Source: Cylicocyclus nassatus (Eukaryota > Nematoda > Chromadorea > Rhabditida > Strongylidae). Taken from it: 64,000 nt of DNA. Below are positions 32,366 through 43,100 of the stretch, one piece after another (within the stretch, counting starts at the first letter, position 1; every line of letters begins with the position of its first letter). The notes below the pieces were generated by a model, which worked only from the letters and a program-made list of their open reading frames with translations, had not been told where the DNA came from and made no database searches. The DNA is taken from assembly GCA_958299035.1 (NCBI GenBank), contig CATQJL010000305.1, forward strand, positions 34,609,733-34,673,732, in the 5' to 3' direction. The translations under genes were made by a program, and so were the position numbers.

Positions 32366-33850
32366 ATGGAATAAATTCGAAAAGAAAAAATTTCGAATAG
32401 ACGAATTTCGATTAAATTCGAAAATAAAAAATCTCGAATAAACGAATATCGAATAAATTCGAGATTTAAAAATTCTCGAATGAATGAATTTGGAATAAAT
32501 TCGGAAAATCAAAAATATCGAATGAATGAATATCGAATTTATTCGAACATTGGAAGTCGAATTTCGAATAAATATTCGAATGATTTATCGAATAACTAGA
32601 GCAAACATATCTTAAACTTGCCGACATATTCGGCTAAAGCCGATCCATTCATAATCAGCACCCTCGTATCCCCTATACCAACTCCTAGCTTAAAATTCTC
32701 CTGCTGAAATGGTTAAAATAGATTTCGGTTTTAAACAGCATCCTCATGTACCCCCCTGTAACTCCCAACCTCGTAGCTCAAGATTTTCCAAAAATCGACA
32801 AAATATATAAAGTAAATTTTAATCCATAATCAGCTCGGCACTTACCCCCTTGTACCAACTTCCAGTCCCCAGCGCAAACTTCTCAAAAAATCGAATTCGA
32901 ATATTCCGCGAAGCGAGCACGAATGCCCCTATAGCCCCGAGCATACTACAGGCATTTCAGTGGCGACATGGTTTGGCAATAGTCAAATTGTCCAAAACTT
33001 ATTCTGGAAGTTAAAAAGTTGTACGCGTTTAACATTTGTGGTAAGTTGACGTTACTTTTGAAGACATTTCGTAACTGGCAAATCCCACGGCGATCGTAAC
33101 CGTCTAATCCCCACTACAACTGCGATGCTCTTTACTCAAAATACACCAATCGCAAAAAAAACTTTAAGGTAGCTAATAGAGGCAGTTGTGCAATATAACT
33201 TATGCGAGCAAAAGTGCTCACTAGTGTGGGCTTTGCGTACCACAGCATGACCAATGCAAAGAAAAAAAACAGGCATTTTAAAACATTTTCAATATATGAA
33301 CTCGGAATATGAGCTTCAATTCGATAGCTTCTTTGCTGATTTGGTGCCAATAGCAGTGCGAACAATCTCATTGATCGAAAAGCATCAATTAAAATCCACA
33401 AATGATTTTTTACTGTCGCAAGCAGTCGGAAGAAGCGACTCTCCATACAGTTCAAAGATCATACCGGTTGCAAAAGATGCATTACCGAGTTTTGCGAGAA
33501 AAAAAACGCTGACGAAGTGAGCTTGATACTCAGCAGTTGGTTCTGCAACAAAGTCGAATAATCTGAATACGGAGTTCATTCGAATACGAATTCGAATAAA
33601 CATTCGAATAAAACATTCGAATTAAATCTATTCGAAACCCCGTTTTTTGATTATTCGAGTTTTCGAATTATATTCGAATCCCCGTTTTTTGATTATTCGA
33701 GTTTCGAATTTTATTCGAAACCCCGTTTTCTCAATTATTCGAGTTTCGAATATTATTCGAAAATGGAAGAACCCCGAATATCGAATTTCGAATACGAATA
33801 TATTCGAATGTTTTATTCGAATGATCGAATTTCTATTCGATTCGGCCAAG
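32366..33850. repeat. TTCGAAT-rich repeat region with Helitron monomers
   Basis: Runs of ATTCGAATAAA-type units lie at 32380-32600 and 33540-33845. Three tandem units of about 48 bp, each with CCCCGTTTT and ATTATTCGAGTT, occupy 33637-33765. Between these, 32650-32900 holds inverted copies of the roughly 100 bp monomer seen at 28690-28830. I see no gene; the whole block interrupts the Helitron helicase. Confidence 0.5.
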
Positions 33851-35330
33851 TATAACGGTCAGCTGTTCAAGGATTTGACCGGTCATCGACACGCACGTGT
33901 CCTCAAGCAATATCAACGCTCGACTAAGAATTGACTTGCTGCTGAGTATTTCGGGAGACTTACTTGATGTCTACAAAGGGTGCGACTCTGCGACAGTCTC
34001 TGAGTTTGTCTTCACTCAGAAACTTTATGTAGTTCCCACAGAGTGCTTAAGGACTTGGCGATTGACAGGACAGGTCGTCTAGATAATAACAAAGAAACTT
34101 CGCAGGTGAGCAACGAAATTTGTCACAGATGCTCTGCGAAGTATGGAGCAACAATCTGAGATTGAAGTATACACCGTGTTTAGGGTGTACAGTATATATA
34201 CGTTCCAAAACATCCGCAGCTATCATGCTACGTGTCCGGAAACTTCAGCACCTTGTTTTCTTCTGGCAAACTTCTTTGTCGACTTGTTCCAAGTATAATA
34301 CTTAAGAACTTCTGAGTACAACAAGTCCGCACAAACGGATCGTGTTCGCACAGAAAGAGGAAGCTGTGAGAGTTGTCGTAGTCGTTGCGCAGCTATTTGC
34401 CGCGCATCAACAGCCGTAAAGTAGACGGGTTGTCTATTCTCCAGATGGACAGTTAGGGTGGAACGGCTGGATAATGCTCGTGCATTTGGAAACCCAAAAT
34501 CCGCCAGACTGCTTCGTTGCTGCTTATCTACCATTGCCATTTGATAGCCTCCTATCTGTCAAATGGTGCACTAGCAGGCTTGGGGACTAACATTGCCATG
34601 TCACTCCCTTTGTTCACATATTTGCAGATGTACTTATCGACCTCACCGAATTACAGTACTCCACATTAATATGTGCCTTTAACATTTTCGAGAGTAAGGG
34701 AGTGTATGGCACCACCTACCCAGTGTCCGCCTCCACGTCCACGGACTGATATTCCATTCTTATTCTAATGACGGCCGTAAATCCTTCTTCATCTAGCTTT
34801 CGCTCTCTGTAAAGGGGACAACCATCAATTTCCGTTTGGGTTTCGTGTCGAGTGTACCATTTGGTACACTTGCCGTCTTTCATGCAAGGGAACCTCGGAT
34901 TTGGTGGTCCTCATGACCCACTGATCATGTTTCTGAGGATAACGTCGAACAGGAGAGAGATTCTCTTCTTGATTGGATCTGATCTAGGCAAAATCTCTCC
35001 CTCAGCCATACTAAGACGCGGGCCGCGGAAGACCGCATTTCCGCCACTCCACGGTGTAGATCCAACAGCGAGCGTCGAGACAGACGTGACTTTTGCTTAG
35101 CACGTTCATAAGCTTCTTGGGCTTTTGTTTGAACACCGTCGCCGTGATTTCATGGCGGTCAGAAGGCGTTTCACCGGGGAAGAGCTCTTCCGCAACTTTG
35201 GTCCATGCCGGGTTGCACGTAAACGTGACGAATAAATCAGGACGCCCGTAAGCTCTAACATAGGCCAGTCATGAGTGCACTCGTGTATGTGGCGTGAACT
35301 GCTCGTCAAGGAGGATGGTAGTTTGACCAT
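33851..35330 (-). pseudogene. Decayed Helitron Rep and helicase N-terminal half
   Basis: Minus-strand motifs in order from 35330 downward: VKLPSSLTSSSRHIH, GRPDLFVTFTCNPAW, ELFPGETPSDRHEI, a corrupted HUH region (GLPRPAS where GLPHAHI is expected), CMKDGKCTKW, GCPLYRERK, VVPYTPLLSKMLKAHINVEY, CNSVRSI, LLYSEVLKYYTWN, RRKQG, IYTVHPKHG-like remnants and ALILLEDTCVSMTG. This is the Rep end of the same Helitron whose helicase continues at 29190-30877. Frames change repeatedly and the HUH histidines are lost, so the element is dead. Confidence 0.85.
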
Positions 35331-35339
35331 TCAGGGACA

Positions 35340-35575
35340 GTTACTTTTTCATCTTCAGCTTCGTAATCAGCATGTTCATACACTCCCTGTGCCAACTCCC
35401 AGCCCCGTAGCTTAAACTTCGCAAAGAACCTTGAAATTGTTAACGACTGATAACGAAAAGTAGCCTATGAAACGCTCCCCGTCCCAAAGTACTATATGTG
35501 AGCAAAAATTGGTCCGGCTTGGTTTAGAAGTAAAAATTTCCATCCCACACACACGTATACACCAGTGGCGTACCG
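35340..35575 (-). mobile_element. Probable 5' flank of the large Helitron
   Basis: On the minus strand the stretch carries AGGCTACTTTTCGTTATC and AAGTTTAAGCTACGGGG motifs like the 5' region at 28541-28870, directly 5' of the Rep motifs. The orientation agrees with the coding remnants, but a clean TC terminus was not found. Confidence 0.5.
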
Positions 35576-37275
35576 AGGGGGGAGGGGAAGTGGGGGGGGG
35601 GGGCGCCCCCCTCCCCCCCCCCCCCGAGAAAGAGTCGCGAAATTTTTGGAAGTTATTTATAAGGGTTGTAAAATGTGCAATGACTTGTCTGCACTTGTAA
35701 ATAATTGAAATAATTTTGAAAATTTTGGGAAATTTATTTTGGCCTTATAAAATAAATTTTCGGGGACGTGGCTGACGCCACGCCCACTTTTTTGAAATGT
35801 CGGGGTTTTGAGCCCACGAAAATTTGGGAGACGGTCAAGAGGCGCGATTTCTCCGGCTGTCACCAACTTGAAACTCCAGCTTACTGTGCGAGTCTTCAAA
35901 AAGTATCACATGAAGTGAATTAGATTGCTATCTGTATGAGGTTATCACTCGCCGAGTTTGATGGCTTTTGCTGAAAAACGGATCGAAATATTAGAAAACA
36001 GTTGTTACATAAGTCTTGTTACACTTTACTTCTTATGACGATAAGTCATGCTCTTCATATTCTTTGCAAGGCTTCAGGGTACCATTCGATAGAGCAAAGC
36101 AAGCTCTACAAAACATTGTGCAAAAGTTCGCACCAACTTCGACCGATTATAAGTTTGCGCCCAAACTGAGTCGTACTGAAGCCTCAAAAAACGCGAAAAT
36201 TTATATCTTCGCTCAAGAAAGTTCTACAAATCTCCAGCTTGCTCATAAAAATTGCACGCTATATCAGACACTCATATGTACCGTTGCTGTATTTTTTCCT
36301 CATCTAAAAATCGAGAAAACGAAAATTTTCTTGTTTTTACTAAAACGAAGCTATGCTGTTTCTATTTATGTACCTGTATACTACAAGCCCTTAAAAGTAT
36401 AACCGTAAATTTTCTGCTTCCCAGAAGCACTAGTTTTCGAAAAATACCGAATTTAGCTTTTTTCACTCGGGTGTTCAATGCTTAATTAGGTAATTTTCGA
36501 AAACTAGGGCTTCTAGAAAGCTGAAAATTTACAATTATACTTCTAAGGGCTTGTAGTATACAGCTACATGAATAGAAACAGCATAGCTTCGTTTTTGTAA
36601 AAACAAGAAAATTTTAGTTTTCTCAATTTCTAGATGGGGAAAACATCCAGCAACGGTACATATGAGTGTCTGATATAGTGTGCAATTTTTACGAGCAAGC
36701 TGGAGATTTGTAGAATTTTTTTGAGCGAAGATATAAATTTTTCACGTTTTTTGAGCCTTCAGTACGACTCAGATTTTGGGCGCAAACTTATAGTGGGTCG
36801 AAGTTGGTGCGAACATTTGCATAGTGTCTTGTAGAGCTTGCTTCGCTCTATCGAATGGTGTTCTGGAGCCTTGTCAAGAGTATGAGGTGCATGACTTATC
36901 GCCGTAAGAAGTTGAAGTGTAACAAGACTTATGTAACAACTTAATATCTACGAATTTGTTCTTAGCTGCACTTTTATGGGTTTTTGACCTTCAAAATTGC
37001 TCTTTCGAACTGATTTCAAGGTAGCCAGATTGAGCAACCCATGCAACTCCTAAATATATCTCCTTTTAAAATTTCAGTACCTTTTGAATGTTATAAAACA
37101 CTAATTATGTGCTTTTTGGTGTCCATCTGGCAACAAAAATTCTCTTGACATACACCCCGAAAATTTTAGGGAGCATATCAAAAAAAAATTTCGGAGTGCG
37201 TGGCTGACGCCACTCACCTTCATAGAAAGAAAATTTTTGTCGCCCCCCCCCCCTCCGAACCGAAATCCTGGGAAG
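35571..37275. mobile_element. G-tract-bounded repeat, unclassified
   Basis: The left border is CAGTGGCGTACCGAGGGGGG and the right border has a C-run before TCCGAACCG (37243-37262), its near inverse. Near each end is a CGTGGCTGACGCCAC motif (35766-35780; 37199-37213); an inverted relative lies at 39660-39692. A mariner-like foldback at 35991-36944 splits it. Confidence 0.5.
35991..36944. mobile_element. Mariner-like foldback, TTGTTACATAAGTCTTG type
   Basis: Two arms of about 450 bp are near-identical inverted copies from GTTGTTACATAAGTCTTG to the centre near 36480. TA flanks both ends (35989-35990 and 36945-36946). The left tip has a 6-base insertion relative to the right. Open frames in the left arm (128 codons) come from palindromic repeat sequence and contain no transposase motif. 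Confidence 0.82.
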
Positions 37276-38092
37276 ATTTTCTGTCTATAAAATTCTGAGA
37301 TCTAAATCAAAGCTTATCCGTTCTCGAAAGCAAAGATTATATCGCAGCAGGTGGAAACAGCAGAAATGCTCCTCCCGTTGGGAGGGGACGAAAAAGCATT
37401 AGATCCCATAATAATAGCTTCATTTTGCAACAGAATTTCCAGGAATCATAGTTTTCCATATGCTTTCTAAAAATCGTTAACATTTCAAGAGTGTTCGGAG
37501 CAAAAATGATGTCAGAATAGCCTCATGCAGGCTGAGGAAAACTACTCAATATATGTATCTATTTTTCGTATTAAGCTTGCTTAAATTAAACAGCGACAGA
37601 CCCAAACATTTCGTTATGATTCTGACTTTGCGACTCACTCTTCCTTTCTGAGAAGTATTAGTGCGGATCAGATGTCTCTGCGAACAGTTATGAAGCTCGA
37701 TTTTGATTTTTGACATTCGAATTCACTTGAAATAAAATCTGAATATGCATTATGACGAACAACATACATAATGCGTAGAGAAAAGTAAAATTGAGGTCTC
37801 AAATACTTCTCTTTACGTGTTTGATACGGTATTTTTGATACAATGAGGATAATATATAGATACTATCGAGATAACATTTACATCCACAATTCGCCCTCTG
37901 TTTGCTTCTTTTAACTCAAGCAAAATGAGCACAAATCAAACAGTATATGTTTTTTGACTTCCATCCCAGAAGACCTAAGACAAGCTGATTCCTCTTGCAT
38001 GACGTGAGGGAAGGTTTGTTTGATATCACGTACACTCTCGAGAAACATTGCAGACAAGTTGGGTTTCAGCTAGGGCGGTCTGACACTTTCCG
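37276..38092. other. No gene recognised
   Basis: AT-rich sequence without supported exons. Confidence 0.4.
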
Positions 38093-38351
38093 TTACTTTG
38101 GACAACGCAAGCACTTCCCATAATCTGAGTTGTAAAAAAGTTACTCTCACTCTCGCTTTCAAACTTGAATCTTTTAAAAATTTGGAATCGACTCTTACCA
38201 TCTGGCAAAATTTTCAAGAACTTCACCATCTTTGCATTCATAGTGAGTCCACAAGCCTTTCGTGCTCTCCACATCCGCTTAGAAATCTTTAGATACCCGA
38301 TTAGATATCTGTACATTTCCAATGGCTCGCATTCCTCATACATTGACATCT
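38093..38351 (-). CDS. Possible two-exon small protein
   Basis: The first exon (38199-38351, ATG at 38349-38347) follows a perfect TTTTCAG acceptor two bases before the ATG and ends at a strong GATG|GTAAGAG donor. It encodes EMYRYLIGYLKISKRMWRAR and NAKMVKFLKILPD. The second exon (38093-38124) joins in phase and ends after DYGKCLRCPK, about 60 residues in all. The family is not recognised. Sequence 5' of the acceptor (38360-38500) is also open in another phase (NPLPEPRQIFSSSETDVVER), so this may be an internal part of a larger or broken gene rather than a start. Confidence 0.4.
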
Positions 38352-38359
38352 CTGAAAAT

Positions 38360-40138
38360 TCTCTCAACAACGTCAGTTTCGCTCGACGAGAATATTTGCC
38401 TTGGTTCAGGTAACGGGTTGGTACCGCGTCTCGGTCCGTTAGCGAAGAAGGAGGTGCCTAAACTCCTAGTTCGCACACGGTCCCACTTCCATTATGATCG
38501 AGAAGATTAGATAGTTATTTAGTTATGGTGTTCCTACGGTACCTACATTTGGCAACAACATCTGCGCGTGAGCAAGTCCCTACGCTTGTAATGCCAATTT
38601 GGTAATTCGCGCACAATGGCCACGGAGCGCACATTTTCAAGTTTTGAGCCCTCATACTAGTTGCCTAAATATTGTCAGCAGAAGTGGCAAAGTTCTCACT
38701 AATCATGGATCAGCTATGCCACTGTATTCACGGGTCGCTCTACGATATTGCCAAAAAACACGAAGTCATCAACTTAACAAAAACAGTAACATCAATAACA
38801 CACACTGGCATGTTTCAGTGTGCTTGTTGATCTGTTCCCGAACCACTTTAGCTTTTCGAGACAGACATCATCCCGTGGAGTCGATTAAGACCACTGGGTA
38901 ATCTTTGAGCAGTCATCATACAGGTCTGTAGAAGTCGTAGGCCTTCAACCCACAAAAAGTGCAAGAAATAATTGAAAAGGATGAAAGCAATTTGAATGAG
39001 TGCCATATCCATAATGTCCATGCATATGATGTATCTATCAAGCCTGGCGTTCATATGAACAAGCTTATTGTTAGAAAAATACCAAAACCGCATAGAATAA
39101 GTGCAATTCTGTTTTTTTTACCACCAAATTCCCAAGTCAAGGTTTACAGACGATAAAACGCCACGTAAATAATTTCAGTGATACCTACTCTACCTTGATC
39201 GTGACCACTAGCTTCCAGCACCATCTTGGAACTTCTAATCTATTAGCGATATATACCTTTCCTAAATGCCCTTTGCAAATAAATCACACTCCCACGGAAT
39301 GGAGTTAGAGATGGATGAAGCGAAGTTTGCGCTATATGCCTCCCAGTGATGTCATCGTTGTCGATAATTTTCAAATTGATTCTTCGTCAAAGAAAAATCT
39401 CACCTTTCAGTACTCAAGAAGTCCATAATCGTCTGAGAAGTTCAGAATCTTACAATAGCCACATCGTGGAAGTAGGGTTTGGACACATAAGTCCAAAATG
39501 CAACAAAAAGTAGGAGAATTTGGAAGAAATTTCATACCATGGGATTTGCTCTGTCCATATCTAATCTATTTCGAATTAGGACTAATCGTAAGACTAAAAA
39601 AATTTTGTTCAGTGCACGTGTCCAAACAGGTTTCTGAAGGGATTTTTCTCTGAAGAAGGTGTGTGACGTCAACCACGCACTCCGAAAATATTTTTTGTGC
39701 GTTTAGTGAAATTTTTGGGTGCAACAAAATTTGTTTTATAAGGTTAAACTAATTTGAAAGTTTCAAAAATTACAAGTATGACCAAGTCATTTATACATTT
39801 TTATAGCAAGTAATTTACTTCAAAAATGAAAGCCTTCATAGGACAGATTAAAATGCAAATATTTGGAGAGCGAGATATGACGCTTCACTTCCAGCTTCCC
39901 TCCCATCCCCAACGGAGAGTAAGCGCATACGGCCTAAGTGTTCTTGTCAATGAATACACTGTACATGATATTTCGTTTTGGTTTTTATTCATTGTACTTA
40001 AAAAATCACAATTCATATTTGACAGATCAATAGTATGATTACAAGCAAACGTTTTACAGGACGAGTTGATATGGGTACAAACGTTCAAATAACAGCGAAA
40101 CAAGCAGAAGAGGGCAATTGGGGCAGGTTCTTGGAGCT
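38360..40138. other. No firm gene; one open stretch
   Basis: 38959-39100 on the plus strand is open and protein-like (KDESNLNECHIHNVHAYDVS) but has only a weak acceptor. A motif shared with 37189-37221 lies inverted at 39660-39692. On the minus strand AATAAA at 39984-39989 could serve the SAC3 gene. Confidence 0.35.
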
Positions 40139-43100
40139 TTACTGAGCTAGCCTACTGCATTCTGCATTGGTCTCCATACGCCGCATAATTACTCCTTCTA
40201 GATCCGCGCTGAATTTCAGCATTTTGGCATGTAATGATGACGCATCTTTCAGAAGGTCGTCTTCCATATGCCGAGTATCTGACAATGAGTTAAATGATGC
40301 AGGAAGTAGTATTGACAAACGAAGAGATTTACCAGATACGCTGCTCTCTGCTTCCTTCGAAGTTTCCGGAACATCACTAACATCTAGCTCTAAACCAGAA
40401 GAGTTAATGAATATACTTTATGTTCAGCGATAAAAAAAAGTTGGGGGAGCGATTTTTACAGCAAAATTTGAAGTGTGTCATGGACCAGCCCGCTGCGCCT
40501 TTTCGAAAAATCGCAATTTTCGATCGCAATGGTTTTGCTTTGCTATAATTCGGTATAAACACTAGGCTGTCCCCTATTTTACCCCAATTCAACAATAAAA
40601 TCAATAGTCTTGACAGTGAGAGCACCTACAACGTTACAGATACACGAGTCGTATTTCTCAATGCACAGAGAATATAATCACATGTATGAGGAAAAAACCG
40701 TTACGGGCGTGTTTACCATTTTAAATCAATCACCCTTCATTTCTAAAATAGGAAAAATAGGGAACTGTGTGATAAATTGCCTGATGTATCTGGTATTTGT
40801 TTAGGTGATTTAGGATCTGTGGGATGTTTTGTAACGGAAGAATACTTTGATTAAAGCTAAATTTCGTTTTTGAGTACTACCATGATTTGGCTATAAATAT
40901 TACGTGGAATACGATTCAGGCGGGTGCTTGTGATCATCTTAAGATCTTGCTTTGCTCTACCGTATGGTAACCCAAGCTGCACTCGGTGGATGAAACAGAA
41001 AGACTAAAATTTTAGTAAAGTAGGATAATCATTACTTTCCCATGGTCCCTGATGACTTTCTACGAGAAAAGTTGCTGTGCTAAAAATAGAAAGAAGATTA
41101 GTTGGCGACTTCATTCAAGCCCAAGGCAATCCAAAAACACTTCATTATCTGGATGATTCAACATATTTTGATAACATAAATTTTATTACTTCGCGCTAGC
41201 TTGAAACCGCAGTGATCTGTTTCTTCCGCTTTCATCGCTTTCGAGGGGCCGTCAGAGAATAAACCAGTGCCAAGCAAAACAATCACATCAAGATGCTAAT
41301 TTTTTCTGAAAATGTTGCGACAAAACTTTGAGTCCAACCTGATACATGCGAAGCATTATAGTCACGGATGCCGCTCCGTAAAACGAAGATCAGATGTTTA
41401 CGTGTGTTAGATACAGATCGAATATTAACGCGATAAGTGGGAGCGTTAGACAACATCCGGACTAAATCCGCTTCGTAAGAACCCATGCCATGGTTGGCAT
41501 CATTCTCGACTTCTGTGCTTGTGCTCTCCTCTTCGTAATTTCAGAGATGGCGCACTTTGTCTTCAACTTTTTATTGTTCAAAAAGAGCATTGACGGCATT
41601 TCAGAAACAAAGATGTACCGTGTCTACCACGGGACTTTTGGCATAAAAGGTGCACGCTCAAATGAAGACTCCTCTCTACCAATGGATACTACAGCAACAG
41701 AAAGATCGAAGGCACTTTTGATGAACATGGAAGCGGAAGTGAAGGCAAAGGCTTCTTGTCCACTTAGCTCTCAAAAAAGGACACACAATGTGCGAACGGA
41801 GTCGATAAAAGGAGAAAGCAACCAGATCTGTGAGTATTTATAGGCATTGTAGATCAAAACAGCGGCTTTTATAGAGATTTTCAGCCAAGCTGACCAGAGA
41901 GCAGATTGATAGACTTGTAGACGAACAAAGGCAGTTGCTCATCGATACATATAAAGAGATGGAAAAGGATCCTGTAAAGAACGGACTCAAGGTTCTTGTG
42001 ATGTGAGTTCAACGACTCTAATTCTCGAGTTTCATTACAATCTTGTTCAAGGCTGTTCTCGGAATATCCGTCGTACAAGCAGATATGGCCACAGTTTCGA
42101 GCAATTCCGGATTCGTCTTTAATGAATGCGATGGAACTCAGGCAAGAAGACTTGCTCATGCGCTCTAACTGAGGTATCGCCATATCACGCTAACAGCTTA
42201 ATGGGTTTAGGCGGCATGCTTCCGTTTACATGTGCGGACTAGGATCCATAATCCACTCCATGAAAAATGAAGAAGAGCTCGCCCTCCAGATGAATAGAAT
42301 CGCCAAGGCACACATCAAGTGGAATGTTCAGAGAAAACATATCATAGTAAGCTATTACGGAAATTTATGTTACCAGGCTGCATGCAGTGCGGGGCTGTGC
42401 CAGCACCGTGTCAAGGCTGTGCCAGCATGCCGAACTCCATAAGTAGTGCATACTATTGAAACGACAACCGCCGGTACGGTTCGTGCAGGGTGCTGGCACC
42501 GCGCTGATATGGCGCAGTCTCGAACAACTCTGAACGCAGTCTCAGCTGTGAAACAAAGTCGCGAAAATTCTCTGTTGCAGCACATGCTGGACCCAATACT
42601 CGACATAGTGAAAGAAACCAACGGCGGCAGGATTGATGCAGAAACAAAGGAAGCCTGGACCACCCTTTACAGTCTAATAGCAGACCTCATAGAGATTTAT
42701 CGGAAAAAGAAATGATGGAGGCGTCGACTTCATACCTAATTTGATTTATCTCGCAGCAAGGATTATTTCTTGTATAGTTTACTTTTTTGCATAGTTCACC
42801 TCGGTCAAGTGTAACATAAAGAACTTTCACAGATCACTTCACTTCCATAAAGCAGAAACAGGAAATGCTAGAGCAGAGCATCAACAGCAGCAATACTTCC
42901 GTCAACAGGAACTGCATCAGTATGGTGACTAATATGGAGAAATCGATATCGATAACCTCGTAACTCATCTAAATTAGCTTTGCGACGTTCCTAAAAGGAA
43001 GGAAACAATGTGAAAAATGTCTACAACTAACACACACGGCGCAAAAAATACTGCTTTCCGATTCCAACACATATCAACCCAGACTGTTTTCTACTTTGGG

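Noticed and set aside
28541..35575. One intact Helitron from 28541 to 35575
   Set aside because: The 28541 end is in plus orientation while Rep and helicase are on the minus strand, and coding motifs are broken by stops, shifts and insertions.
36016..36485. 128-codon open frame as a possible transposase
   Set aside because: It lies in one arm of a palindromic foldback and has no DDD/E or helix-turn-helix motif that I recognise.
42860..43010. Minus-strand exon-like segment reading ERRKANLDELRGYRYRF as the SAC3 C-terminus
   Set aside because: Its phase does not match the preceding exon (43283-43387), which ends one base into a codon; the exon at 40139-40389 does match.
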